Positions 25,708-34,940 of a DNA stretch of 64,000 nucleotides are shown here, one piece after another. Position 1 is the stretch's first letter, and every line of letters begins with the position of its first letter. The DNA comes from Bacteroidales bacterium (GTDB lineage Bacteria; Bacteroidota; Bacteroidia; Bacteroidales; Prolixibacteraceae), in contig JAAYAG010000090.1 of assembly GCA_012719495.1 (NCBI GenBank), positions 36,299-100,298 on the forward strand, read 5' to 3'. The notes under the pieces were generated by a model. It was not told where the DNA came from and ran no database searches. It saw only the letters and a list, made by a program, of their open reading frames with translations. A program made the translations under genes and the position numbers.

Positions 25708-27570
25708 CTATTTTTTATTATTCAAGGTCGATGGACTTGTTGTTTTTGCAAATTCTTTGTTCTGAACGGTGCCCTTTTTAATCTCGAAATCTTCTTTCAT
25801 TTCCCAGTTCGACTTAATGGTAATCTCCTTTTGAAGATAATAAACCGCCTCAGGGTGAATTCTTTCAGCGAGCATTCCACTATCCCATTCTCCGTTGCCG
25901 TTTGAATCTTCAATATATTTAACCAAGTAAGTTCCGGGACTTAAAAAACCGAGAGTAAATGGTTTAGATAGATCGCTGACAATAAGCTCTTTAATTATTG
26001 TTTCTGTTTTGTCGTTCTTTACCAGTCGTAAAATTCCAGGTCCGTTAGCGTTTTGCATATTGATTACGAGCGATCCGTAATAATCCTTTTTCTGAGTTTC
26101 GAATTTTGTGCTGAAACCGGCATTATATTGCCCTGAAAAGGTCTTTATCATTCCCGAGTCAACCTCGAGCAAATATTTGGTATCGGGTTTCAGATCGAAA
26201 AGTAATGAGTATTTTCTGCTCGAATTCTCGTCTTTTTTTAAGCTGAATGTTACTGCTTCGTTTACCGAATCGTTTACTGCTTGCATTAGCTTGAATACAT
26301 TTTGGCCAATCGATTCGATAGGCGATGGTGCTTCAATACTTAGCGTTTTGTTCAAATCAAAAGCCGATGAGCCAATGTTGGTTAACAGGTTGAAATATTG
26401 AATGCTGTCGGTTTTTGCTTTAGTTGCAGGTTTCTTAGGGGCAATCATGCGCAACGTGTCAGTTTTGCTTGACATGCTGTTCAACGTGTCACTTGCCATA
26501 TAGGTAATGCTCAGGAATACAGTGTCTTTTTTGCAGTTGATTGAGTCGGTAAACCACAGCGAGATTGTGTCCCTTTTAGCTGAGTATTCTACCTCGAAAT
26601 TGTTCGCTGCTCCTTGAGTGTCAATCAATGAAATTTCAATTGAGTCGCTTACTGGTTCATTGAATGTAAAAATACACTGGTCGGCACTAACCCGTTTGAA
26701 GGCTGATAGATATTGAGAATAGAAATCGTCTTCAAAAAGAAGGAGTTGGATGTTTTGGGGCATGTACTCAACGTATCCTTTCGATATAATGGTGTCATTT
26801 TCAGTTAGTATAGTATCAATTTTTTCAACAAAACTAACCGTTGGGGTAAGGGTTGAGTCGCAAAAAGCTATTTGCTCCGAGCTATTTGAAAAGAAATAAT
26901 TACGGTCACTGTCTTTTATTCCGAATAGCTTAAAGTTACCTGCAGGGAGGTTGTCGAAAAGGAAAAAACCTTTTTCATCGGTACGGGCAATAAAATCGGG
27001 CTTGAGGGTTTTAAACAAGGAATCGTTATCTGTTGAATAAAGGGTTGCCAAGGCATTTGCTTCCGGTTCAAGTGTTTGGGCATTATAGATATACCCGCTG
27101 ATTTGTAATGAATCGCGTTGGCTCCCGGTTGAAAAAACTAGCCGTAACCGGGGATATTTATTGCCTTCGTTATAGTCTTTGATTGCTTCACCAAAGTCAA
27201 AAGAGTAGGTTCTGTCTTTAATCAACTCTTCTTCAAATCTGATCAGCAGTGTTTTGCCCTTAGTTGAGACGGTTGGTTTTTTTCCAAGGGGTGGCGAAAC
27301 GATCATTTCTTCATTGAGTTTGTCGGCGACAACATATTCATCGAAGGTTATGGCGATATCTTTACCCGAAAAATTTGTTTCAAAAGGTACCGGACTGCAA
27401 CTCAAAATTGTTGGGGGTATTGTGTCTTTAGGACCTCCGGCAGGCCCAACACCTTGGTTAGCGCACGAAGTAGTCAAAGTAAGATAAAAGCCACACAACA
27501 AGACACATAGCACAACAATGCTAAAGAGCTTTCCGATTGTTCTGTTGTCTTTTTTAGAAGAAATCGTCAT
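25708..27570 (-). CDS. Ig-like domain lipoprotein coupled to PBP1A
   Basis: 620 residues. A long signal peptide ends in a lipobox (TTSC, Cys36). Residues about 45-145 form a bacterial Ig-like (Big_5 type) domain: GPAGGPKDTIPPTILSCSPV, ITFDEYVV, YSFDFGEAIKDYNEGN. Residues about 150-215 look like a carboxypeptidase-regulatory-like beta domain (ISGYIYNAQTLEPEANALAT, FFLFDNLPAGNFKLFGIKD). The rest holds further beta modules ending GTYLVKYIEDSNGNGEWDSG. It is an envelope protein, probably on the outer membrane or in the periplasm. Its start overlaps the end of the PBP1A gene by 17 nt, so it is translated with a peptidoglycan synthase and may be its partner. Confidence 0.82.
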   Translation of the reverse strand: MTISSKKDNRTIGKLFSIVVLCVLLCGFYLTLTTSCANQGVGPAGGPKDTIPPTILSCSPVPFETNFSGKDIAITFDEYVVADKLNEEMIVSPPLGKKPTVSTKGKTLLIRFEEELIKDRTYSFDFGEAIKDYNEGNKYPRLRLVFSTGSQRDSLQISGYIYNAQTLEPEANALATLYSTDNDSLFKTLKPDFIARTDEKGFFLFDNLPAGNFKLFGIKDSDRNYFFSNSSEQIAFCDSTLTPTVSFVEKIDTILTENDTIISKGYVEYMPQNIQLLLFEDDFYSQYLSAFKRVSADQCIFTFNEPVSDSIEISLIDTQGAANNFEVEYSAKRDTISLWFTDSINCKKDTVFLSITYMASDTLNSMSSKTDTLRMIAPKKPATKAKTDSIQYFNLLTNIGSSAFDLNKTLSIEAPSPIESIGQNVFKLMQAVNDSVNEAVTFSLKKDENSSRKYSLLFDLKPDTKYLLEVDSGMIKTFSGQYNAGFSTKFETQKKDYYGSLVINMQNANGPGILRLVKNDKTETIIKELIVSDLSKPFTLGFLSPGTYLVKYIEDSNGNGEWDSGMLAERIHPEAVYYLQKEITIKSNWEMKEDFEIKKGTVQNKEFAKTTSPSTLNNKK

Positions 27571-29929
27571 ATTCGGGTTTCGATGTTTCTGAATCTACAT
27601 CAGTTTCGTCGCAATTTAAATCGACAGTCATGTAGGCTGGTTTCTCAAATTCAAAGTTTTGCGAAAGCCCTAGAGTTGGGTCTGCAAAAACCTTCTTAAA
27701 GAAACGGCCAAAAACAGGGAGTGCAGTATTCGAACCTTGCCCGCGAGAAATATCTTCGAAGTGAATGCTTCGGTAATTTGCACCTGTCCAAACGCCGGCA
27801 ACCAACTCGGGAGTAAACCCTACGAACCAGCCATCGCTCTGATTTTGAGTGGTTCCGGTTTTTCCGGCAAATGGGGCTTTAAAACCTCCGTAATCTTTAA
27901 AAACTTCATAGGTTGTGGCAAGACGTACGCCAGTTCCTTCGCGGACAACACCTTGCAACAGGTAAGTCATTAGGTATGCTGTTTGTTCGTCAATAGCATC
28001 GCGCTTTTTAGGCTGAAAGGTTGCAAGAAGGTTGCCATTTTTGTCCTCAATGCGGGTAACTATCATAGGTGTAGTGTAAACTCCTTTGTTAGCAAATACT
28101 GAATATGCTGCAACCATTTCATAGAGAGTGATTTCGGCAGTACCAAGGAACATAGAAGGAACGGCAGTAATATTGCTGTACACTCCCATTTGTTGCATTA
28201 CCTTTTTCATTGCTTCAGGGTTAAACTGCTTCATCAGGTAGGCTGAAACTTGGTTTACCGAGTTAGCCAGTCCCCAACGCAAGCTAACCATTTTCCCGTC
28301 GTAATCGGTTTTCGATGAATTGTTTGCAGTCCATGGAGCGTCTAATCCGTCGGCTTCGGTAAATGTTACGGGCACATTAGGTACTTTTTCGCATGGAGAG
28401 ATTCCGTTTTGCATGGCTAAAGTGTAAAGGAATGGTTTACAAGTAGAACCCACCTGACGTTTGAAGGTTGAAGACTTAACCATGTCTATTTCGGTGAAGC
28501 CATACGCCGAGCCACCTACCCAAGCTTTAACTTCGCCGGTGCGTGGATCCATAGCCATGAAAGAAGAACTCAGGTGCTTTAGGTAATATTTAATTGAATC
28601 GAGAGGGGAGATCAAGGTGTCTTTATATCCGCTCCAAGTGTACACAGGCAATAATTGCCGTTTGTTAAACTCTCGTAATATCTCTTCTTTGCTTTTGCCC
28701 TCGGCTTTCATGCTTTTATACCGTTCGCTTCGGGTTATTTCGTTCATAATCATTTTCTCGGCTTGTTCATCGGTAAGATCGTTCGAGAAAGGAGAATTTT
28801 TGAAGCCTCTGATGTGTTCATTCAATTTTGGTTGCAGGCTTTTAAGATGTGTTTCAACCGATTCTTCAGCATATTTCTGCATTCTGTAATCGATTGTGGT
28901 ATATATTTTTAGCCCATCTTTGTACAAATCGTAGGCTTCACCATCCGGTTTGCGGTTTTTGTTGCACCAACCATACAAGGGATCAGTAGCCCAGGCAATT
29001 GAATCTTCGTGATATTTTTGTTCCGAAAGGGCACTCTTCCCATAGTCTGATCTTTTGGGCTGTGATGCGATCATGGTCCTTTCAAGATATTTTCTGAAAT
29101 ATGGGGCGATCCCTTTCTTAAGTTCTTCTCGCTGAAACTGGATGTTTAATGGCAACACCTTAGACTTTTCGAATTCTTGTTTTGTGATGTATTTGTTCTT
29201 ATACATTTGGTGCAGCACTACATTACGGCGCTGTAATGCACGATCTTCAAACCGGGTAGGGTTGTACAGAAAGGGGTTTTTAAGCATTCCAACCAATAGG
29301 GCAGCTTGCTCTAGCGTTAAAGCATCGGGTGTTTTATTGAAATAAGTTCTGGCGGCTACCTGAACCCCAAAGGCTCCGTTTATAAATTCAAACTTATTGA
29401 GGTACATGGTAATAATTTCTTCTTTGGTGTAGCTTCTTTCAAGCTTAACTGCAATTACCCATTCCCTAAACTTTCTGATTATAAGTTTTAATCCAGAATT
29501 ACTTTCGCGAGGGAAAAGCAATTTTGCAAGCTGTTGTGAAATGGTACTACCTCCACCACTACTGCTATCGCCGGTAAGTATTCCTTTTACTGCACGGCCA
29601 AAACTCTTTAGGTCGATGCCTGAGTGACCGTAGAAACGCTCATCTTCGGTGGCTATCAATGCTTTAACCAGATTGGGACTCAGGTCTTTAAATTCGGCTA
29701 ACGACCGGTTTTCATCTTTGTAAAACCTTCCGAGTGTTTTATTGTCGGTAGTGATTATTTCGGTGGCAACCACGCTTTTCGGGTTCTCTAACTCTTTGAA
29801 TGTCGGCATGAAACCAAAGACCCCGTTTGAAATTAACGTGAAAAACAGTATTGTTGATACGATAATCGTTCCAACCAAAACCCATATTATACGGATAACG
29901 TTGCTCCGTGATTTTTTTACAGCTACCAT
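27554..29929 (-). CDS. Penicillin-binding protein 1A, bifunctional peptidoglycan synthase
   Basis: 791 residues. One N-terminal membrane helix (IIWVLVGTIIVSTILFFTLI). The GT51 glycosyltransferase domain follows, with ALIATEDERFYGHSGIDLKS (catalytic Glu95) and GGGSTISQQLAKLLF. The transpeptidase domain has the nucleophile Ser495 and Lys498 in RQVGSTCKPFLYT, the SVN box in LANSVNQVSA, and FAGKTGTTQNQSDGW. It polymerises and crosslinks peptidoglycan in the periplasm. The C-terminus is acidic (ETSKPEYDDFF). A -7 box TATCTTTG lies 16 nt upstream. Confidence 0.95.
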   Translation of the reverse strand: MVAVKKSRSNVIRIIWVLVGTIIVSTILFFTLISNGVFGFMPTFKELENPKSVVATEIITTDNKTLGRFYKDENRSLAEFKDLSPNLVKALIATEDERFYGHSGIDLKSFGRAVKGILTGDSSSGGGSTISQQLAKLLFPRESNSGLKLIIRKFREWVIAVKLERSYTKEEIITMYLNKFEFINGAFGVQVAARTYFNKTPDALTLEQAALLVGMLKNPFLYNPTRFEDRALQRRNVVLHQMYKNKYITKQEFEKSKVLPLNIQFQREELKKGIAPYFRKYLERTMIASQPKRSDYGKSALSEQKYHEDSIAWATDPLYGWCNKNRKPDGEAYDLYKDGLKIYTTIDYRMQKYAEESVETHLKSLQPKLNEHIRGFKNSPFSNDLTDEQAEKMIMNEITRSERYKSMKAEGKSKEEILREFNKRQLLPVYTWSGYKDTLISPLDSIKYYLKHLSSSFMAMDPRTGEVKAWVGGSAYGFTEIDMVKSSTFKRQVGSTCKPFLYTLAMQNGISPCEKVPNVPVTFTEADGLDAPWTANNSSKTDYDGKMVSLRWGLANSVNQVSAYLMKQFNPEAMKKVMQQMGVYSNITAVPSMFLGTAEITLYEMVAAYSVFANKGVYTTPMIVTRIEDKNGNLLATFQPKKRDAIDEQTAYLMTYLLQGVVREGTGVRLATTYEVFKDYGGFKAPFAGKTGTTQNQSDGWFVGFTPELVAGVWTGANYRSIHFEDISRGQGSNTALPVFGRFFKKVFADPTLGLSQNFEFEKPAYMTVDLNCDETDVDSETSKPEYDDFF

Positions 29930-29944
29930 TTGAGAAAATTTTTA

Positions 29945-29952
29945 CAAAGATA
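29945..29952 (-). promoter_or_regulatory. Putative -7 box for the PBP1A/lipoprotein operon
   Basis: Minus-strand TATCTTTG, a perfect TAnnTTTG match, 16 nt before the ATG at 29929. The leader would be only about 8-10 nt long. No clear -33 TTTG. Confidence 0.4.
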
Positions 29953-30103
29953 AAGAAATAAAATAGGTACGATATTTATAAAAAAGGATAAGGTTTAAAA
30001 TTTACTAAATTCAATTTTCCCTTGTTTAACCGTTCACACATATAATTATATTGTATAAAAACAGGCAAAATAAAAAATAAATTGAAATGAGTTGTAAATA
30101 AAT

Positions 30104-30135
30104 TTTGAACATAGCTTTCAATTTTCTTTAATTTG
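30104..30135 (+). promoter_or_regulatory. Putative promoter for topA
   Basis: TTTG at 30104-30107 and TAATTTG at 30129-30135 are separated by 21 nt. This is the Bacteroidota promoter layout, with the -7 box one base short of TAnnTTTG. It leaves a leader of about 115 nt before the topA ATG. The rest of the 327-nt gap between PBP1A and topA is AT-rich with no other feature seen. Confidence 0.45.
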
Positions 30136-30256
30136 CAAATTATTTTTAAAGCTGTCTTTTTTCTGGTCTGTTTTATAATAATTTACACCAGTTAAAAAAT
30201 AGGATGGTTTATCCGGCTTGTAAGGTCGGTTCAATTTTCAGGAATAAAATTGGTCT

Positions 30257-32587
30257 ATGGTAGAGAATTTGGTAATCGTAGAGTCCCCCGCTAAAGCAAA
30301 AACGATTGAAAAGTTTCTGGGGAAAGATTATTTGGTTAAATCAAGTTTTGGCCACATAAGAGATTTGGATAAAAAGGGGTTTGGTGTTGACATCGACAAT
30401 AATTTCAAGCCAAACTACATTATACCCGATGATAAAAAGAACGTAGTAAAAGAACTCAAATCACTTGCTCATGATGCTTCAACAGTATGGCTCGCTTCCG
30501 ATGAGGACCGTGAAGGAGAAGCCATTGCTTGGCATTTGAAAGAAGTACTTGAACTTGACCCGAAAAACACAAAACGAATTGTTTTTCACGAAATTACCAA
30601 GAATGCTATTCTCGACGCAATTAACTCTCCCCGTCCACTGGATGTTAATTTGGTCGATGCACAGCAGGCTCGCCGTGTGCTTGATCGCCTTGTGGGGTTC
30701 GAAGCTTCGCCGGTTCTATGGAAAAAAGTAAAACCACAACTTTCGGCTGGCCGGGTACAATCGGTTGCTGTCCGTCTTATTGTTGATCGCGAACGTGAAA
30801 TCAACAATTTCAAGATAACTTCAGCATTCAGGGTTACCGCCGTTTTTCTTGTTGAAGATGCCGGGAAAACTGTTGAACTGAAAGCTGAACTTCCCAAACG
30901 TTTTGATACTCGCGAAGAAGCGCATGCTTTTCTCGAGAAATGCAAAAATGCAACCTTCACGGTTGAAGATGTTTCAACGAAACCAACGAAAAGATCACCG
31001 GCACCACCATTTACTACGTCGACTTTGCAGCAGGAAGCCAGCCGAAAACTCGGTTTTTCGGTTTCGCAAACCATGTCGATTGCTCAAAAATTATACGAAG
31101 CCGGGAAAATTACCTATATGCGTACTGACTCGGTAAACCTTTCTTCGTTAGCTATAAATACTGCAAAAGCAAAAGTTGAAGAGCTTTTTGGTGATAAATA
31201 TTCAAAAACCCGTCAATATAAAACGAGTTCAAAAGGTGCACAGGAAGCGCACGAAGCCATTCGTCCTACTTACTTGGATAAGGAGAGTGTTTCGGGCACG
31301 AAACAGGAGCAACGCTTATACGAGTTGATTTGGAAGCGTACTATTGCCTCACAGATGAGCGATGCCCTTCTTGAGAAAACAACTATTTCTATTCTTATTT
31401 CTTCAGCAAACGAGAAGTTTGTTGCAACCGGGGAAGTAATTGTTTTCGATGGATTTTTGAAGGTATACTTCGAATCGAACGACGATGAAGAAGATAAGCA
31501 AAGCAGCGATATTATACTCCCTCCAATAAAAGTTAACGATAAGCTCAATTGTGCTTCGATAAACGCTTCGCAAAGGTTTACCCAAAAACCACCGCGCTAC
31601 ACCGAAGCCAGTTTGGTGAAAAAGCTTGAAGAACAGGGCATTGGGCGACCATCTACTTATGCACCCATTATCACAACCATTCAAAACCGTGGGTATGTCG
31701 TTAAAGAAGACAGGCAAGGGAACGAGCGACAATTTATTACCCTTACATTAAAGGGCAACAGCATAAAAGAACAAACCAAAACAGAAAATTATGGGTTCGA
31801 AAAGGCCAAGCTTTTTCCGACTGACATCGGTATTGTAGTCACCGATTTCCTTCTGAAGAATTTTGACATGGTGATGGATTACAATTTTACCGCCAAAGTC
31901 GAAGAACAATTCGACAGAATAGCTGAAGGAAATGCTGAGTGGAACCAAATGATTGAAAGTTTTTACAAGTCGTTTCATCCCCTCGTAGAAAATAGTCTTC
32001 AATTATCAGAGAAAGCCAATGGAGAGCGTGTACTTGGCATCGATCCGGTTTCAGGCAAGCAAGTCTCTGTAAAAATTGGTCGCTTCGGGCCATTGGTGCA
32101 ACTTGGCGAAACCACCGATGGCGAAACAGGTGAAAAACCTAAGTTTGCCAGCTTACAGCCTGGTACTCATATTGAAACAATTACCATGGAGCAAGCCCTT
32201 GAGTTATTCAAATTGCCCCGTGAGATAGGCTCTTTTGAAGATAAAAAAATAACCGTAGCAATAGGAAAGTTTGGTCCATATCTGAGGCACGATAATAAGT
32301 TCGTTTCACTTGGAAAAGGCGACGACCCATTTTCAATACATCTCGAGAGGGCAATTGAACTTATTCAGAACAAAAGGGAAAAAGATGAAAATGCCATTAT
32401 CAAAACTTTTGAACAAGATGCTGACACGAGAATCTTGAACGGACGTTGGGGCGCATACATTTCATCTAAAAAGAACAATTACAAAATCCCTAAAACAGTC
32501 AAAGCCGAAGATTTAACGTATGAAGATTGTTTGGAAATAATAGAAAAAGCTGGGCAAACTGTTAAACCAAAACGAAAAAAGAAATAA
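30257..32587 (+). CDS. topA: DNA topoisomerase I (type IA)
   Basis: 776 residues. The Toprim domain opens the protein: ENLVIVESPAKAKTIEKFLG, FGHIRDLDKKG, and WLASDEDREGEAIAWHLKEV with the acidic DxDxE. The active-site Tyr287 is in KITYMRTDSVNLS. IGRPSTYAPIITTIQNRGYV is the conserved support motif. The C-terminus lacks the Cys4 zinc fingers of E. coli TopA and has instead topoisomerase C-terminal repeats (KIGRFGPLVQLG, AIGKFGPYLRHDNKFVSLGK, LNGRWGAYISSKKNNYK) and a Lys-rich tail. It relaxes negative supercoils. Confidence 0.97.
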   Translation: MVENLVIVESPAKAKTIEKFLGKDYLVKSSFGHIRDLDKKGFGVDIDNNFKPNYIIPDDKKNVVKELKSLAHDASTVWLASDEDREGEAIAWHLKEVLELDPKNTKRIVFHEITKNAILDAINSPRPLDVNLVDAQQARRVLDRLVGFEASPVLWKKVKPQLSAGRVQSVAVRLIVDREREINNFKITSAFRVTAVFLVEDAGKTVELKAELPKRFDTREEAHAFLEKCKNATFTVEDVSTKPTKRSPAPPFTTSTLQQEASRKLGFSVSQTMSIAQKLYEAGKITYMRTDSVNLSSLAINTAKAKVEELFGDKYSKTRQYKTSSKGAQEAHEAIRPTYLDKESVSGTKQEQRLYELIWKRTIASQMSDALLEKTTISILISSANEKFVATGEVIVFDGFLKVYFESNDDEEDKQSSDIILPPIKVNDKLNCASINASQRFTQKPPRYTEASLVKKLEEQGIGRPSTYAPIITTIQNRGYVVKEDRQGNERQFITLTLKGNSIKEQTKTENYGFEKAKLFPTDIGIVVTDFLLKNFDMVMDYNFTAKVEEQFDRIAEGNAEWNQMIESFYKSFHPLVENSLQLSEKANGERVLGIDPVSGKQVSVKIGRFGPLVQLGETTDGETGEKPKFASLQPGTHIETITMEQALELFKLPREIGSFEDKKITVAIGKFGPYLRHDNKFVSLGKGDDPFSIHLERAIELIQNKREKDENAIIKTFEQDADTRILNGRWGAYISSKKNNYKIPKTVKAEDLTYEDCLEIIEKAGQTVKPKRKKK

Positions 32588-32635
32588 TAATTCCTTATTT
32601 TTAATTATTATTGAGGTGGATTTACAATTAATCGC

Positions 32636-33826
32636 ATGGTAAAGAGAAAACTTGATGAAGCTTTGATTTATTTCAATCCATTGAATCAAAGTGATTTTCA
32701 GGATGTTTCATACAGAAATGATCCTGCATCAATTGGTGCCAATGCGGTTATTAATATGGCAGTAAAGCCAATAACTGCTGCCGACAAGTTCGAATTAGTT
32801 GTTGTTTTTGTTCCCAGGTGGGGATGCAGCACCTCAGGGCAAGAGACCATTCATATTCAATCCATCAGGGAAGAAATATACCAATTGAAGAAAGTTTCCT
32901 CGAACCTTCGCATTGCCGATTTTGGCAACCTTAAGACAGGGAAGACTCAAGAAGAAACTTTGTTCATTGTTCAAGAGGTTTGTACTCTGCTATTCCATCT
33001 AAATATTAATGTTATTATTTTTGGCGAATCTCAGTCATTGACAATTGCAGCGATGCGCTCGTTAAAGGAATTTGAAAATAATATAAACATTGCCCACATT
33101 GATTCGCGTATCGACCTTTCTGTTGATAATGACATTTCTTCACCCGAGTTTTATTTAAATGATATAATCGAAAAAGAATTGTCACATTTATATAATATAA
33201 GTTGTATAGGATATCAATCATACTTTGTAGATCAAAAGCAATTGAACCGGTTAAGCGAATTGTATTTTGAGAATTACCGGTTAGGCCTTGTTCGTGAGAA
33301 TTTGGAAACCGCTGAACCGTTATTGCGTGATGCCGATCTTATTAGTTTCGACATGAGTGCCATAAAAACAGCTGATGCACCCGGAGTGCAAAAAAGTTCA
33401 CCCAATGGTTTTTTCTCCGACGAAGCGTGCCGTCTTACCCGCTATGCCGGAATAAGTGACAGGGTAAAATGTTTAGGGATATATGGTTTTAATCTCGATT
33501 GTGACAATAACAGCCAGACATCCAGACTTATGGCTCAGATGGTTTGGTATTATTTTGAAGGATTTATCAATCGTAAGCATGAATATCCAAGTTCATCACT
33601 CGACGATTGCATAAAATATGTGGTAGAAATAGACGAAATTGAAATACCGATCGTTTTTTATAAAAGCAATAAAACACAACGCTGGTGGTTAGAAATTTGC
33701 AACCTTCCTCATAGTGATGAAAAGAAGGAAAGCATAGTAGTTTCATGCACCGAAACCGACTATTTCAGAGCTTGTAACAATGAAATTCCGGACAAATGGT
33801 GGATAAATTTTAAAAAAATAAGATAA
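32636..33826 (+). CDS. Arginase/formiminoglutamase-fold protein with degenerate metal site
   Basis: 396 residues. The fold is recognisable from the ureohydrolase signature order, but most metal ligands differ. The GGDHS site reads FGESQSLT, with Gln133 where the His should be. The DAHxD site reads HIDSRIDLS (His154, Asp156, Asp160 kept, Arg158 in place of His). The SFDxDxxDP site reads SFDMSAIKTADAPGVQ (Asp239 kept, Ser241 where an Asp is expected), although APG is kept. A binuclear Mn centre is therefore doubtful. Genes of this type sit between topA and the gliding genes in other Bacteroidota, as here. It may have a structural or regulatory role rather than an enzymatic one. Confidence 0.75.
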   Translation: MVKRKLDEALIYFNPLNQSDFQDVSYRNDPASIGANAVINMAVKPITAADKFELVVVFVPRWGCSTSGQETIHIQSIREEIYQLKKVSSNLRIADFGNLKTGKTQEETLFIVQEVCTLLFHLNINVIIFGESQSLTIAAMRSLKEFENNINIAHIDSRIDLSVDNDISSPEFYLNDIIEKELSHLYNISCIGYQSYFVDQKQLNRLSELYFENYRLGLVRENLETAEPLLRDADLISFDMSAIKTADAPGVQKSSPNGFFSDEACRLTRYAGISDRVKCLGIYGFNLDCDNNSQTSRLMAQMVWYYFEGFINRKHEYPSSSLDDCIKYVVEIDEIEIPIVFYKSNKTQRWWLEICNLPHSDEKKESIVVSCTETDYFRACNNEIPDKWWINFKKIR

Positions 33827-33864
33827 TCATTGTGACATTGAAGTAAATATTTCATCGAATATCT

Positions 33865-33872
33865 TATTTTTG
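33865..33872 (+). promoter_or_regulatory. Putative -7 box for the sprF-gldKLMN operon
   Basis: TATTTTTG is a perfect TAnnTTTG match located 26 nt before an ATG at 33891 and 47 nt before the preferred ATG at 33912. A -33 element at the right spacing is not clear. Confidence 0.45.
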
Positions 33873-33911
33873 TTTCTTATAGCACCCAGCATGAAAGGGA
33901 GAAAAGCTTTT

Positions 33912-34922
33912 ATGAAAAATTATTTTTCTTTTTTTATTTTGTTTATATTGGTTAATTTAGCGGCTCAGGCTCAGTCTGAATCATTGTTTAGTAATTACAT
34001 GCTGATGCGAAGTGTTACAAACAGAAGTTTCGTCGGAGCCGATAAAGCGATCAATGCAGTATTTTGTAACCATACATCGTTCCTAGGGTTTAACAACGAC
34101 ATGGAAAATCCAGGAATACCGGTTACTTCAGCGTTTGGAGTGGATGCTCCTGTTGAAATTTTTGGAAAAAAATGCGGTGCGGGCATTTTGATGTTAAGCG
34201 ATAAAATAGGATTTCAGAACAATATAAAGTTCGATTTATCCTTAGCTTACCATCATGTTATGGAGAGTGCTACGCTTGGCTTTGGATTGTCGTTAGGTTT
34301 TGATAATTACACGATCGATCCCAGTTGGAACTTGGGTGAAATGGACGATGCTGATTACAGCGATTATTGGGCAAGCGAATCTGAAGACGATCTCATTCCG
34401 GTTAAATCGCCATCGGCCATGATTTTTGCATTGGGGTTAGGTGCTTATTACGAAACACCCACTTATTATGTAGGGCTCAATGCTTCAAATATCAACCGTG
34501 GCGAGATATCGAGAATAAGTGAAGGCGGACAAGAATATAAATATTCTTATTATGCAGCACACTTCAATTTATCAGGGGCATACAATATTGCGTTGCCCGA
34601 CCCGTTATTTGACTTACAGCCGTCTGCTGTGTTGCGAACAGATTTGGCGGCTTATAGTCTTGATTTAAATGCGACTATGTTTTACAAAAAACGACATTGG
34701 GCTGGTTTTGGTTTAAGAATGTCACCTGCAAACATAGCTTCGTTTACATTATTGTTTGGAACGGAACTGAAAAACAGTTTACTTGTGGGGTATGCACTTG
34801 ATGTTAATATGGGCGGAATTGGCTCAGCGGGTGGACCTACTTCACACGAAATTGTGGTTTCCTATTCCTTTAATATTGAATCGAAAAGAGACATGAAATA
34901 TAAAAGTGTCAGGTACTTATAA
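33912..34922 (+). CDS. PorP/SprF family outer-membrane protein of the type IX system
   Basis: 336 residues from the ATG at 33912, which begins the signal peptide (MKNYFSFFILFILVNLAAQA) and has AAAGGGAGAA just upstream; ATG 33891 and TTG 33870 are in-frame alternatives. The mature protein starts QSESLFSNYMLMRSVTN and continues with barrel strands (FFGKKCGAGILMLSDKIGFQ-like, YHHVMESATLGFGLSLGFD, WAGFGLRMSPANIASFTLLF), as in SprF/PorP. These proteins attach secreted adhesins to the surface or help the type IX translocon. It is the first gene of the operon and lies 18 nt before gldK. Confidence 0.88.
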   Translation: MKNYFSFFILFILVNLAAQAQSESLFSNYMLMRSVTNRSFVGADKAINAVFCNHTSFLGFNNDMENPGIPVTSAFGVDAPVEIFGKKCGAGILMLSDKIGFQNNIKFDLSLAYHHVMESATLGFGLSLGFDNYTIDPSWNLGEMDDADYSDYWASESEDDLIPVKSPSAMIFALGLGAYYETPTYYVGLNASNINRGEISRISEGGQEYKYSYYAAHFNLSGAYNIALPDPLFDLQPSAVLRTDLAAYSLDLNATMFYKKRHWAGFGLRMSPANIASFTLLFGTELKNSLLVGYALDVNMGGIGSAGGPTSHEIVVSYSFNIESKRDMKYKSVRYL

Positions 34923-34940
34923 GGTCTGAATTTTACGGAT

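Noticed and set aside
30586..31074. 162-codon minus-strand frame inside topA
   Set aside because: Antisense to the Toprim and active-site region of topA; Ser/Arg-rich and without motifs.
32588..32635. AT-only inverted repeat after topA as a terminator
   Set aside because: The stem is made only of A-T pairs and has no T-run of useful length.
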